A DNA stretch of 49,870 nucleotides from Phaeodactylibacter sp. (GCF_022763345.1 NZ_JALEGS010000081.1:1-49870), one strand, 5' to 3'. Shown: positions 35,956-45,583, numbered from the stretch's first letter. Numbers and translations are program-made. The notes: generated by a model from the sequence alone, not told the origin.

Positions 35956-38376
35956 ATGAGAAAATACCTGCTGCCCGTTGTCCTGATGGGCTGGATGACC
36001 CTTCTGCATGCTCAAGTACCCACCATCGCAGAAAAGACAAAAGGGCTTCAGCCTAATAATGGCTTTTTCACCTATTACTACGATCAGGAGGGGGGCAAAA
36101 TCTGGCTGGAAGTGGAGCAAATGGGCGAAGAGGTGCTTTACATCAACAGCCTGACCGCCGGGCTGGGCTCTAATGACATCGGGCTCGACCGCAATCAGCT
36201 CGGAGACACCAGAGTGGTCCGTTTTATCAGAGAAGGGCAGAAAGTCTTGTTGCAGGAGCCCAACCTGAAATTCCGCGCCCGCACTCAAAATCTGCTTGAG
36301 CAGCAATCCGTGGAAGAAGCATTTGCTCAGTCCGTGCTCTGGGGCTTTAAAGTCGAAGCAGAGGAAAGTGGGAAAGTGCTGATTGACTGGACTCCCTTTC
36401 TCATGCGCGATGCCCACGGTGTTGCAGAGCGGCTGAAGGAACGTAAGCAAGGAGATTTTACACTCGATGAAGCGCACAGCATCCTTTGGCTGGACCGGAC
36501 CAGGAGTTTCCCCGAAAATACGGAGTTTGAAGCCCTGCTCACTTTTACAGGCACACCACGCGGGCAAGAGCTCAAATCAGTTGCCCCTACGCCGGCTTCC
36601 TTTTCGGTACGCATGCACCATTCTCTTGTGCAATTGCCGGATGATGGATTTGAGCCCCGGGTTTATGATCCACGCTCAGGCTATTTCCCACTGACTTTTC
36701 AGGACTACGCTGCTCCTATTGATGCGCCTTTGACGCAGCGTCTAATTTACCGTCACCGCTTAGAGAAAGCCAACCCGAAAGCCAAACGCAGCCGGCCGGT
36801 TGAGCCCATCGTTTACTATTTGGATCCCGGCGTACCGGAGCCCATCCGGTCTGCATTGCTGGAAGGGGCCCGCTGGTGGAATGAAGCCTTTGAAGCAGCA
36901 GGCTTCATCGATGCTTTCCTGGTTAAAGTTTTGCCGGAAGGCGCCGACCCCATGGATGTACGCTACAATATCATCAACTGGGTACACCGCAGCACTCGCG
37001 GCTGGTCTTATGGGACCACTGTAGCCGACCCACGTACCGGAGAAATCCTCAAAGGGCATGTGCTTTTGGGCTCCCTCCGGGTACGGCAGGATTTCCTGAT
37101 CGCACAGGGGCTTATAGAAGCCTACGAGTCCGGAGAGGTAGCGGACCCCAGGCTAAAGGAAATGGCCCTGGCGCGGCTCAGGCAGCTTTCTGCCCATGAA
37201 GTAGGGCATACTTTAGGGCTGGCACATAATTTTGCTGCGAGTATAAACAACCGTGCCTCTGTGATGGACTATCCACACCCGCTTTTACAATTGGGACAGG
37301 ACGGGGCCGTTGATTTCTCCAAAGCCTACGATACAGGCATAGGTGCCTGGGACAAACTGGCGATCCGGTATGGGTATACGGAGTTCTCAAAGGGTACAGA
37401 CGTAAAGAAGGCGCTCAATGCCATATTAATGGAAGGGGTGGAAGCGGGGCTGCACTACATTTCAGACGATGGGGCGCGGTCGGACGGTACGGCCCATCCA
37501 CTGGCTCACTTGTGGGATAATGGCACTTCTGCATCAGAGGAGCTTAACCGCATTATGGATTTGCGGCGAGAAGCCCTGAGCCGCTTTGGGGAAGCCAATA
37601 TTCCGGAAGGGCAGCCTATGTCCACGCTGGAGCGGGTACTGACGCCACTTTATTTGTCGCACCGGTATCAGGTTGCGGCCTGTAGCAAGCTTCTGGGCGG
37701 ATATTATTACACCTATGCACTGCGGGGTGACGGCCAGCCGGTGATCCTCCCTGTACCGGAGCCGGAACAAAGTGCTGCCATGACTGCGTTATTGAGAACG
37801 GTTAAGCCGGGTGAGCTGGTGATCCCGGCTGATATTCTCAACCTGATTCCTCCTCAGCCTATGGGGTATAGCCGGGGACGGGAATATTTTGAGCCCTATA
37901 CCGGTACTGTTTTCGACCCGATGGCAGCCGCAGAATCCGCAATCGACCATACGCTTAGCCTGATGCTGCATCCTCAACGGCTGGCCCGTATGGTGAATCA
38001 GGAAGCACAGGGTGACTTGCAGAGCATCCACCTTGACCGTTTTGTTGAAGCTTTGTGGAAAACAATGGATGATGCCTATACCCCGGCAGAGCGTGCCATT
38101 ACGCGAGTAGGGCAGAAGCGGCTCATACTGCATTTGCTGAGATTGGCAGGAGACGATCAAGTTGCCCCTCAGGTGGCAGGTGCCGCCCGCTATCAGGTCG
38201 ATGCTTTTGAGCGGGGCTTTGAAAAGCGGTTGGCTGACCGGCCCGAACGGGAGGAACGGGCTCACCTCAGCTACATGCTGGGTGAAATAAAGAAATTTAA
38301 GGCAGCACCTTCAGCGTATCACTTGCCAAAGGCATCCCGACTGCCGGATGGCTCACCTATAGGGTGCGGGCATTAG
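35956..38376 (+). CDS. Secreted zinc metalloprotease (metzincin-type)
   Basis: Start ATG 35956 gives 806 residues with a signal peptide (MRKYLLPVVLMGWMTLLHAQ); the open frame upstream adds no signal features. The N-terminal half matches the DUF5117/DUF5118 type region of large Bacteroidota metalloproteases. The catalytic helix HEVGHTLGLAH spans residues 414-424, giving three zinc histidines. The Met-turn follows as ASVMDYPHP with M437. The C-terminal helical region (LERVLTPLYLSHRYQVAACS) is also typical. It probably works in the periplasm or outside the cell. It is convergent with pyrH, 4 bp apart, with no room for a separate terminator. Confidence 0.88.
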   Translation: MRKYLLPVVLMGWMTLLHAQVPTIAEKTKGLQPNNGFFTYYYDQEGGKIWLEVEQMGEEVLYINSLTAGLGSNDIGLDRNQLGDTRVVRFIREGQKVLLQEPNLKFRARTQNLLEQQSVEEAFAQSVLWGFKVEAEESGKVLIDWTPFLMRDAHGVAERLKERKQGDFTLDEAHSILWLDRTRSFPENTEFEALLTFTGTPRGQELKSVAPTPASFSVRMHHSLVQLPDDGFEPRVYDPRSGYFPLTFQDYAAPIDAPLTQRLIYRHRLEKANPKAKRSRPVEPIVYYLDPGVPEPIRSALLEGARWWNEAFEAAGFIDAFLVKVLPEGADPMDVRYNIINWVHRSTRGWSYGTTVADPRTGEILKGHVLLGSLRVRQDFLIAQGLIEAYESGEVADPRLKEMALARLRQLSAHEVGHTLGLAHNFAASINNRASVMDYPHPLLQLGQDGAVDFSKAYDTGIGAWDKLAIRYGYTEFSKGTDVKKALNAILMEGVEAGLHYISDDGARSDGTAHPLAHLWDNGTSASEELNRIMDLRREALSRFGEANIPEGQPMSTLERVLTPLYLSHRYQVAACSKLLGGYYYTYALRGDGQPVILPVPEPEQSAAMTALLRTVKPGELVIPADILNLIPPQPMGYSRGREYFEPYTGTVFDPMAAAESAIDHTLSLMLHPQRLARMVNQEAQGDLQSIHLDRFVEALWKTMDDAYTPAERAITRVGQKRLILHLLRLAGDDQVAPQVAGAARYQVDAFERGFEKRLADRPEREERAHLSYMLGEIKKFKAAPSAYHLPKASRLPDGSPIGCGH

Positions 38377-38380
38377 CAAT

Positions 38381-39097
38381 TTACCCTTCGACAAGGGTGC
38401 CAATAGGCTTGCCCTCTACGATATCCTTGAGGTTGCTTTTGGTGTTGATGTCGAATACAACAATAGGGAGGTTATTTTCCCGGCAGAGGGTAAAGGCTGT
38501 CATGTCCATCACACTCAGTCCCATGCTGATTACTTTGGCGAAAGTAAGGTTGTCAAATTTGGTGGCAGTGGCGTCCTTTTCCGGGTCGGCGTTGTAGATG
38601 CCATCCACACGTGTGCCTTTCAGAATGACGTCTGCATTGATTTCATTGGCGCGTAGTGCGGCTGCAGAATCCGTGGTAAAGTAAGGGCTGCCTGTGCCGG
38701 CAGAAAAAATAACGACCCGTCCTTTTTCGAGGTGGCGGATAGCCCGGCGACGGATGTACGGCTCAGCAATCTGCTTCATTTCAATAGCAGAAATCAACCG
38801 GGTATAAACACCTACCCTTTCCAGGGCGCTTTGGAGCGCCATGCCATTGATCACAGTAGCCATCATGCCCATGTAGTCACCTTGTACCCGTTCGATACCT
38901 GACTCATTGGCTTGCAGCCCGCGGTAGATGTTGCCACCACCGATGACAATTGCTACCTGCACGCCCAGCTCAAGAAGTTCCTTCACCTGCTCTGCGTAGT
39001 GCGAAAGCATCTTGGAATCGATACCAAAGCCCTGATCGCCCATCAGGGATTCCCCGCTCAGTTTGAGCAGGATTCTGTTGTATTTGAGCTGTGCCAT
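38381..39097 (-). CDS. pyrH: UMP kinase
   Basis: This 238-residue enzyme phosphorylates UMP to UDP. Signatures of the bacterial amino-acid-kinase-fold UMP kinase are present: ILLKLSGESLMGDQGFGID at the N-terminus, VAIVIGGGNIYRG, DYMGMMATVINGMALQ and VIFSAGTGSPYFTTDSAAAL. It is separated from the ribosomal/tsf cluster by a terminator, so it probably has its own promoter in 39098-39200. In many bacteria pyrH follows tsf, as here. Confidence 0.95.
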   Translation of the reverse strand: MAQLKYNRILLKLSGESLMGDQGFGIDSKMLSHYAEQVKELLELGVQVAIVIGGGNIYRGLQANESGIERVQGDYMGMMATVINGMALQSALERVGVYTRLISAIEMKQIAEPYIRRRAIRHLEKGRVVIFSAGTGSPYFTTDSAAALRANEINADVILKGTRVDGIYNADPEKDATATKFDNLTFAKVISMGLSVMDMTAFTLCRENNLPIVVFDINTKSNLKDIVEGKPIGTLVEG

Positions 39098-39200
39098 ATT
39101 GCCAGTTGTTTATGAAGCTTAAAGTCGCAGTAGGTTGCAGTAATCCCACGAAGGTCTGTTACGCATGTTGCATAGCAGACCCAATCTAAGTCAATGATAT

Positions 39201-39234
39201 AAAAAAAGGCGGATTAGATAACCAATCCGCCTTT
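39201..39234 (-). terminator. Terminator after tsf
   Basis: Read on the minus strand, an 11-bp stem (AAAGGCGGATT and AATCCGCCTTT) with an eight-base loop ends in seven T. It starts 9 bp after the tsf stop and closes the rplM-rpsI-rpsB-tsf transcript. Confidence 0.85.
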
Positions 39235-39242
39235 CGAAAATT

Positions 39243-40076
39243 TTATCCGAGGGTTACATGCTTGAAGTCTGTAACCGTCAGTTCCTTATCAAACTTCTTC
39301 AGGAAGGAAGCCACAGTTTCGTTGCTGTCCTTAACAAACTGCTGATTCAGCAGGGTGTTTTCCTTGAAGAATTTGTTGAGCTTACCCATAGCGATCTTCT
39401 CGATAATTTGCTCGGGCTTGCCTTCCTGGCGCGCCTGCTCTTTACCAATTTCGATCTCCTTGTCGACGATAGACTGGTCTACGCCATCCTTATCTACTGC
39501 AACCGGCTTCATGGCAGCTACCTGCATAGCTACGTCGCGGCCACCTTCGTAGATGTCGTCGCTTGCTTTGTTCATGCCTACGAGAACAGCAGCTTTGTTG
39601 CCCATGTGGATGTACGGGCTGATCATCGTTGCTTCCAGCTTTTCGTAGGTGTCCAGTTCAATCTTTTCATTGATCTTACCTACCAGCTCTGTGACGCGGT
39701 CGCCCAGAGAAAGGCCGTTCATGTCAACTTTGAGCAGGTCTTCCAGTGTATCAGGGAAGTGCTGCAGTGCCAGTTCGGCAGCTTTGTTGGTGAAGCCGAT
39801 AAATTCGTCGCCTTTAGCTACGAAGTCGGTTTCACAGCTCAGCTTAACGATAACACCTTTGGTCTTATCATCAGAAACCAGGGCAACAACAACGCCTTCG
39901 TTGGCATCACGGTCTGCACGCTTGGCAGAGACCTTTTGGCCTTTCTTACGAAGTACCTCAACGGCTTTTTCGAAGTCGCCTTCAGCTTCTTTAAGCGCTT
40001 TTTTGCAGTCCATCATACCTGCGCCGGTCATTTCGCGCAGTTTTTTGACATCGGCAGCAGAAATGTTTGCACTCAT
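39243..40076 (-). CDS. tsf: Elongation factor Ts
   Basis: This 277-residue nucleotide exchange factor recycles EF-Tu. The N-terminal UBA-like region (VKKLREMTGAGMMDCKKALK) and the TDFVAKGDEF motif are diagnostic. The C-terminus (LNQQFVKDSNETVASFLKK) is also typical. It is 51 bp downstream of rpsB, the standard order, and is followed by a terminator. Confidence 0.97.
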   Translation of the reverse strand: MSANISAADVKKLREMTGAGMMDCKKALKEAEGDFEKAVEVLRKKGQKVSAKRADRDANEGVVVALVSDDKTKGVIVKLSCETDFVAKGDEFIGFTNKAAELALQHFPDTLEDLLKVDMNGLSLGDRVTELVGKINEKIELDTYEKLEATMISPYIHMGNKAAVLVGMNKASDDIYEGGRDVAMQVAAMKPVAVDKDGVDQSIVDKEIEIGKEQARQEGKPEQIIEKIAMGKLNKFFKENTLLNQQFVKDSNETVASFLKKFDKELTVTDFKHVTLG

Positions 40077-40127
40077 TATATCTTATATTGTAATGGTGTG
40101 GTAATAAAATCCAGGAACCGTGAAAGC

Positions 40128-40853
40128 TTAGCCCTTCGCAGTTGCTTCCTTTTCTGATTTGGCAGACTCCCGGTCCTTGAGGCCCTGACGGATGCACTCT
40201 GCCATGTAGTTGGTGATGATAGCGATCGACTTGGATGCATCATCGTTAGCAGGGATAGCGTAGTCAACCTGAGAAGGATCAGAGTTGGTGTCCACCATAC
40301 CGAAAGTTTTCAGTCCCAGCTTGTGCGACTCTGCTACGGCAATATGCTCGTGGTGGATATCCACGATGAATACCGCAGAAGGCAGTCGGTTCAGGTTCGC
40401 GATACCACCGAGTACGCGCTCCAGCTTGTTGCGCTCGCGGGTCAGGGTAAGGCGTTCCTTCTTGGTTACGTTATCCAGCGTACCATCCTGGAACATACGG
40501 TCGATGTTGTTCATCTTCTTGATCGAACGGCGGATCGTGGAGAAGTTGGTCATCATACCACCGAGCCAGCGATCTGTTACGAAAGGCATGCCGACTTCGC
40601 GCGCTGCATTGGCAACGATTTCGCGGGCTTGCTTCTTCGTCGCAACGAACATGATCTTCTTACCAGACTTTGCCATTTGGCGGGCGGCATTACCAGCGCG
40701 CTCCAGGCTATCCAGGGTGCGGTTCAGGTCAATGATGTGAATCCCTTTGCGCTCCATGAAAATATTAGGTGCCATCTTGGGGTTCCACTTTCTCTTGAGG
40801 TGGCCAAAGTGCACACCTGCATCCAACAAATCTTTATAGGTGGGCTTTTCCAT
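40128..40853 (-). CDS. rpsB: 30S ribosomal protein S2
   Basis: The 241-residue protein begins with the conserved DLLDAGVHFGHLKRKWNPKM. It contains the family motifs GGMMTNFSTI and PSAVFIVDIHHEHIAVAE. It binds the 30S head and is needed for initiation. Order rpsI-rpsB-tsf on the minus strand, with 75 bp to rpsI, fits a joint ribosomal operon. Confidence 0.97.
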   Translation of the reverse strand: MEKPTYKDLLDAGVHFGHLKRKWNPKMAPNIFMERKGIHIIDLNRTLDSLERAGNAARQMAKSGKKIMFVATKKQAREIVANAAREVGMPFVTDRWLGGMMTNFSTIRRSIKKMNNIDRMFQDGTLDNVTKKERLTLTRERNKLERVLGGIANLNRLPSAVFIVDIHHEHIAVAESHKLGLKTFGMVDTNSDPSQVDYAIPANDDASKSIAIITNYMAECIRQGLKDRESAKSEKEATAKG

Positions 40854-40928
40854 TTTCTTTTTGCTAAAGTTTGAATTTGGAAGCGAGCCGTACGCAGACA
40901 GCCCGCCACGAATACTGAATAACGAAAA

Positions 40929-41315
40929 TTAACGCTTGCTGAACTGGAAGCTCTTACGTGCCTTAGGCTTACCGTACTTCTTACGTTCAACAACGCGGGA
41001 GTCACGGGTAAGATACTTCTTGTCCTTCAGCGGCTTGCGGAAGTCTTCGTTCAGTTTGACGAGCGCACGGGCAATGCCCATACGAATCGCTTCGGCCTGG
41101 CCCTTGTAGCCACCGCCATTTACGTTGATCTTCAGGTCGTAGATGTTCTCCACTTCTACCGTCTGAAAAGGATCTGTAAGGTTATATTGGATGTGATGTT
41201 GAGGGAAGTACTCTTTGTAGTCCTTACCGTTGATAACGATTTTGCCTTCACCTTTCTTGAGGTAAACGCGGGCTACAGACGCTTTTCTTCTCCCAATGGC
41301 ATTGATCATTTCCAT
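40929..41315 (-). CDS. rpsI: 30S ribosomal protein S9
   Basis: The 128-residue protein shows the S9 N-terminal motif NAIGRRKASVARVYLKKG and the basic C-terminal tail RKKYGKPKARKSFQFSKR, which reaches the tRNA P site. Start at 41315 gives MEMINA; an ATG two codons later (41309) is equally plausible. It is 30 bp after rplM, the usual pairing. Confidence 0.96.
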   Translation of the reverse strand: MEMINAIGRRKASVARVYLKKGEGKIVINGKDYKEYFPQHHIQYNLTDPFQTVEVENIYDLKINVNGGGYKGQAEAIRMGIARALVKLNEDFRKPLKDKKYLTRDSRVVERKKYGKPKARKSFQFSKR

Positions 41316-41345
41316 ATTTATCGAGATTGTCCTGCTTTTTTAAAA

Positions 41346-41789
41346 TTAAAGTTCCAGTTTTTCCGGCTTCTGTGCCTCGTGTGGGTGCTCAGCGCCTTCG
41401 TAAACGAAAAGCTTCTTGAACATCGCACGGCCCAGGCGGTTCTTAGGCAGCATACCACGTACGGCAGCTTCCACTACACCAATTGGCTTTTTGTCCAGCA
41501 TCTCCTTAGCTGTGCGGGACTTCTGACCGCCGGGGTAGCCGGAGTAGCGCTGATATTCCTTTTGGTCCAGCTTGTTGCCGGTGAACCGGACTTTGCCTGC
41601 GTTGATGACAATGACATAATCGCCCGTATCGACGTGAGGCGTGTAGGAAGGCTTGTGCTTCCCACGGAGTACAGAAGCAATTTTGGTACACATACGGCCA
41701 ACCACCTCGCCTTCAGCGTCGATGATGTGCCACTTGCGTTCTACTCCCTCTTTCTTTGCAGATTGCGTTTTATAGCTTAGCGTATCCAC
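41346..41789 (-). CDS. rplM: 50S ribosomal protein L13
   Basis: The 147-residue protein begins at GTG 41789 (MDTLSYKTQ). It shows the L13 motifs EVVGRMCTKIASVLRGKHKP, DYVIVINAGKVRFTG and RTAKEMLDKKP. It is the first gene of rplM-rpsI-rpsB-tsf. The upstream promoter at 41927-41958 implies a leader of about 130 bases, in which autoregulation by a ribosomal protein is conceivable. Confidence 0.96.
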   Translation of the reverse strand: MDTLSYKTQSAKKEGVERKWHIIDAEGEVVGRMCTKIASVLRGKHKPSYTPHVDTGDYVIVINAGKVRFTGNKLDQKEYQRYSGYPGGQKSRTAKEMLDKKPIGVVEAAVRGMLPKNRLGRAMFKKLFVYEGAEHPHEAQKPEKLEL

Positions 41790-41926
41790 TATTCAAAAAT
41801 TTAATTGTTGATCAATAGAAAACCAGGAGGAAACGGAGTGATGCGAGCGAAGTTATGCACCTTCTTTTTGCGCCTGTTTTTCTTAATTGTTTCGCCTTGA
41901 TCGGGCTGCCTCTGAAAAGGCAGGTG

Positions 41927-41958
41927 CAAAGGTAGCGCTCTTTAATCCAATAAACAAG
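41927..41958 (-). promoter_or_regulatory. Promoter of the rplM operon
   Basis: On the minus strand TACCTTTG (41934-41927) matches the TAnnTTTG -7 box exactly. CTTG (41958-41955) lies 20 bases upstream as the -33 element. The transcript would begin near 41920 and carry a leader of about 130 bases, containing or just following a short CTGCCT/AGGCAG hairpin. The rest of 41790-42095 holds nothing else that I can support. Confidence 0.7.
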
Positions 41959-42095
41959 GCTTTTGATAAAAAAATCGCAAAGGTGCTTTTGTAAGTGCCT
42001 GAAAAACAGTCCAAATATCGCACAGAAATTTCAAAGGGGCGTTGGGAGAACCTGTGAAATATCCGGAAATCTGGCACTTTGCACATCGTTTCCTA

Positions 42096-43184
42096 TTATC
42101 CCAACAGCCCCTTGCTAGCTTCATACAAGTCCCCCCAGCCTTTGCGCTCTTTCACTACCGTCTCCAGGTACTCCTCCCATGCCGTGCGGTCCTGCACCGG
42201 GTCTTTAACAATTGCACCCAGCAAACTGCCGGCAATGTCTTCCGCCCGGATTTCCCCTTCACCAAAATGAACAGCCAGCGCCTGCCCACTATTGATCACA
42301 GAGATGGCTTCTGCTGTACTTAGTGTGCTGGAAGGTACTTTGAGCTTGCGCCGGCTGTCTTCGGTTTTACCACTGCGCAGCTCGCGGAAGATAGTGACCA
42401 GGCGCTTGATTTCCTCCACCGGCGCCGCCTGTGACGGCAATTCGAGGGTGCTGCCGATTTGTGCTACCCGTTGCCGGACGATTTCCACTTCTTCTTCCAG
42501 GGTGGCCGGCAGCGGCATGCTTACGGTGTTAAAGCGGCGGCGCAGGGCGCTCGATAGTTCATTGACGCCCCGGTCGCGGTCGTTAGCCGTAGCGATGAGG
42601 TTGAAGCCTCGCTGCGCCCGTACTTCCGAGTTGAGCTCCGGTACGGGCAGGGCTTTTTCTGATAAGATGGTAATAAGCGCATCCTGCACATCACTGGGGA
42701 TGCGGGTTAGTTCCTCCACCCGGGCAATACGGCCTTCCTGCATGGCCACCATGACCGGGCTGGGCACCAGGGCTTTTTCAGAGGGCCCTTCAGCCAGCAA
42801 GCGGGCGTAATTCCAGCCATAGCGCAGGGATTCCTCAGCCATGCCGGCGGTGCCCTGTACCAGCCGTTTGGAGTTGCCACTGATTGCTGCGGCCAGGTGT
42901 TCCGATACCCAGGTTTTAGCAGTACCTGGGATGCCGGTGAGCAACAGCGCCCGGTCGGTAGCCAGGGTGGCGACCGCGACTTCGATCAGGCGGCGGTTGC
43001 CAAAGTATTTAGGTGAAATGTTGGTGCCATCCTCCAGTTCCCCACCCATCAGGTAAGTCATCACCGCCCAGGGCGAAAGGTTCCAGTTGGTTGGGCGGGG
43101 GCGGTCGTCGGAAGCCTGTAGGGCTTTAAGCTCCTCAGCGTAGGCGTCTTCAGCTTGTAATCGGATGGCAGCGTTGGTAGCCAT
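42096..43184 (-). CDS. MoxR-type AAA ATPase
   Basis: The 362-residue protein has a Walker A loop GIPGTAKT (84-91), an acidic Walker-B-like strand (GRIARVEELTRIPSDVQDAL) and the sensor segment NLIATANDRDRGVNELSSAL followed by RRRFNTV. It resembles MoxR-family ATPases, which act as chaperones that remodel or activate partner proteins, often with a von Willebrand A protein. It follows the DUF5691-like gene by 24 bp, a pairing seen in many bacteria. No VWA gene follows: the next gene on this strand is rplM with its own promoter. Confidence 0.85.
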   Translation of the reverse strand: MATNAAIRLQAEDAYAEELKALQASDDRPRPTNWNLSPWAVMTYLMGGELEDGTNISPKYFGNRRLIEVAVATLATDRALLLTGIPGTAKTWVSEHLAAAISGNSKRLVQGTAGMAEESLRYGWNYARLLAEGPSEKALVPSPVMVAMQEGRIARVEELTRIPSDVQDALITILSEKALPVPELNSEVRAQRGFNLIATANDRDRGVNELSSALRRRFNTVSMPLPATLEEEVEIVRQRVAQIGSTLELPSQAAPVEEIKRLVTIFRELRSGKTEDSRRKLKVPSSTLSTAEAISVINSGQALAVHFGEGEIRAEDIAGSLLGAIVKDPVQDRTAWEEYLETVVKERKGWGDLYEASKGLLG

Positions 43185-43208
43185 ATATTATGGTGTTGTG
43201 GTGTAATG

Positions 43209-44738
43209 CTAATTTTTGCCGGGCGGTTTTAGCGCCTCGTTCAGGTCTTTGCGGAAAGCCAGTGTTTTCAGCAGGCGCTCAATATCGCCTTCCCAGTTGC
43301 CCCAAATGGGCGTTCGTTGGTTCCAGCCGGTCCTAAAACCAGGCAGGATGTCCACCGGTGCCTGATAGGCCGCCACCCTGAGGATGCGTTTGTAGTGCCA
43401 CATGTTCCAGTAGACCGACTGCGCAGCGTTGAGCCAGTCCCTGAAGTTTTGGAGCACCTGCCGGGCCACACGACTTTCCCACTGATGTGCGCCCAAACAT
43501 AACAATTGTCCGGCAAAACTGCGCTCATCAATATAGCCCTGATGCTGCTTTAGATATTGGCTCATGATTTCGTTGAAAAGAGGGTCCGGTAAAGCAGCCA
43601 TAAGTTGCTTGCCCAGGGCGCTGTTCCACCGCACTTCGTTATCCGTACGCCACCAATGCCGGAGCAGCGCTTCTATCCAGCGATGGTCCTGATGCAGGAG
43701 GGCTGCATTCGCAACAGCGTCGGTAAGAAGTTGTTGCTGATTGCCACGGGCAAAAAGGCGTAGGGTGTCCAGGGTGGGCTTTCCAAAATGGGCTTCCCAG
43801 CGCTTGGGGGGTACCTTGGAGAGGATATCATAGGCTTGTCCGGCCCGTGCACCGCCGGTGTACTTATGCTTTTTGTTGCTGTACAGCCCCAGCTTTTTGA
43901 AAGCGGCTATGGGCTTCTGGGGCGCATGCAAATCCAGGCGGCCATCTTTCTGTAGGGTAAGCCAGGTTGCAGCTTCTTTATATAAGGTGTCTTGCAAAGG
44001 GGCATCCGGGATCTTGAGCAGCAACTGTGCTGCTGATTGCCGCACTTCCTTTCGGCTATCGGACAATTGGGCTTCCAGGAATGGCTGGTCTGATGCGTTT
44101 AACCCGGTGTCAAGTGTATTGATCAGTTCCTTTTTTTCAGTCGGAGTCAACTCTCCCCAGCAAGGGGTTAACCAGGATGTTGCCTGCTCCGGTTGTTCAT
44201 AGCGAAGGTGCCGTAGCATCTGCACCCGACCGGCTTGCGTTTCGTTTTGCCAGTTTGCTGCCGGTGGGCGCTCCGCGATTGCTGCCCAGTCCGGGTTTAA
44301 GCGCAGGAGTTCAAAATTTGCCGGTTCGAGGATTGGCCGGAGGATAAGCCAGAACTCTGGTTTTTTAGCGGCCTTGTAAAGCAGAGCCGGCAGGTGCTCA
44401 GGGGGCAGGGGCAAATTGGCCTGCTGTAAGAGCTGCAACGCTTCCGGCAGGGCTTCCCGGAAGTTGCCGCGAACGATGTGTTCCATCTGTCGTGCTACCT
44501 GCGGTGGTGCGGCCGCCTGTTTGCTTTGTAGTATAGGATCAGGAGGTGCTTCCGGTTGCTGCAGCGGATAACCTGCACGGCGGAGTTGATGGTACAGGGC
44601 AGCACCTTCAAGCAATACCTCTTCCGGTGCCTGCGTGGCCTGTATCCCGACCTGCTCCAATGCTTTTAGCACTTCCGGTGGCAACTGTCCGCGTTCTGTG
44701 CCCAAAAGGGCTAGTTTTGAAAGGGCTTCCCATATCAT
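43209..44738 (-). CDS. DUF5691-like protein, partner of the MoxR ATPase
   Basis: From ATG 44738 the product is 509 residues and begins MIWEALSKLALLGTERGQ, the typical opening of this family; an upstream start at 44831 would add a hydrophobic stretch and is less likely. Most of the chain is helical with HEAT-like spacing (AQLSDSRKEVRQSAAQLLLK). Conserved aromatic motifs include HLRYEQPEQATSWL. In other genomes such genes lie beside a MoxR ATPase, a SWIM zinc-finger protein and a VWA protein. Only the ATPase is present here. The family has no established function. Confidence 0.65.
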   Translation of the reverse strand: MIWEALSKLALLGTERGQLPPEVLKALEQVGIQATQAPEEVLLEGAALYHQLRRAGYPLQQPEAPPDPILQSKQAAAPPQVARQMEHIVRGNFREALPEALQLLQQANLPLPPEHLPALLYKAAKKPEFWLILRPILEPANFELLRLNPDWAAIAERPPAANWQNETQAGRVQMLRHLRYEQPEQATSWLTPCWGELTPTEKKELINTLDTGLNASDQPFLEAQLSDSRKEVRQSAAQLLLKIPDAPLQDTLYKEAATWLTLQKDGRLDLHAPQKPIAAFKKLGLYSNKKHKYTGGARAGQAYDILSKVPPKRWEAHFGKPTLDTLRLFARGNQQQLLTDAVANAALLHQDHRWIEALLRHWWRTDNEVRWNSALGKQLMAALPDPLFNEIMSQYLKQHQGYIDERSFAGQLLCLGAHQWESRVARQVLQNFRDWLNAAQSVYWNMWHYKRILRVAAYQAPVDILPGFRTGWNQRTPIWGNWEGDIERLLKTLAFRKDLNEALKPPGKN

Positions 44739-44902
44739 TTGCGGAAGATAGGAAGCAAAGGGGAAAATGTATGGCCATAAAAAAGAAAAAACCGGAATTT
44801 GATATAGAGCGAAAAGGAACCCATTTAACATTGTTAAAAAGTAGCTTTTTTCCGGATCGTGGTGTATTTTAGAAGCCTTATTTTATCACTAAAAAAAGTA
44901 CT

Positions 44903-45583
44903 ATGAAATCCTTGTTATGCGCGCTTGCGTTTTTCTGTATACCTGTACTGCTTTCCGCTCAAAAAGGCTGGGTTGTTGATTTAACCGCCGGCATGGCTTT
45001 GCCTGTTAGGTCCTTTGAGGATGTGGAAGAAGCCGAAGTTGGCTTCGCACTTCAGGCAGGAGCAACTTACCGTATCGGAAAGGTTTTTGCTTTGGGGATG
45101 CGTATGGGTATGACCTCTAACTCGTTTAATGCTGATGCCATACGCAACGGGCTTATTGCCGGGACTGGACAGTCCGTCAGATCTGTGGATGGGGGCGGTT
45201 ACAACGCTTTTCACTTTATGCTGGCACCTCAACTGGGCTACTTTGGCGGTTCGTTCAATATTGCTTTGGTGCCCCATGTTGGTATTCAAACGATGGGAGA
45301 CCTGGATGCGAGTTATCAAACGGTCATCGATGGCATGGATGTAGATATTCTAATTGACCAAGATCATGACATTAGCCTGTCAAGAGGGCTGGGGTTGCTC
45401 ATCGGCACGCAGATAAATGAACAGATAGAGCTAAGCGTTTTTTTAAATTACATTGAAGCCATGCACGATGGCGAAATCTTCGTCAATATTTCTGACGGCA
45501 CAACTACGGTAGGATTGCCTGGCAGTGTGACTTTGGATTATCAAGTTTTACAGCTTGCATTTCAGGTAGGCTACCGCTTTTAG
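44903..45583 (+). CDS. Outer-membrane beta-barrel protein
   Basis: The 226-residue protein has a signal peptide (MKSLLCALAFFCIPVLLSAQ) and alternating beta strands typical of a small barrel: GFALQAGATYRIGKVFALGM, MLAPQLGYFGGSFNIALVPH, GLGLLIGTQINEQIELSVFL and the closing strand LDYQVLQLAFQVGYRF. It ends in the aromatic F expected for outer-membrane insertion. Similar small Bacteroidota porin-like proteins are common. The ligand is not known. It is divergent from the DUF5691-like gene. Confidence 0.85.
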   Translation: MKSLLCALAFFCIPVLLSAQKGWVVDLTAGMALPVRSFEDVEEAEVGFALQAGATYRIGKVFALGMRMGMTSNSFNADAIRNGLIAGTGQSVRSVDGGGYNAFHFMLAPQLGYFGGSFNIALVPHVGIQTMGDLDASYQTVIDGMDVDILIDQDHDISLSRGLGLLIGTQINEQIELSVFLNYIEAMHDGEIFVNISDGTTTVGLPGSVTLDYQVLQLAFQVGYRF

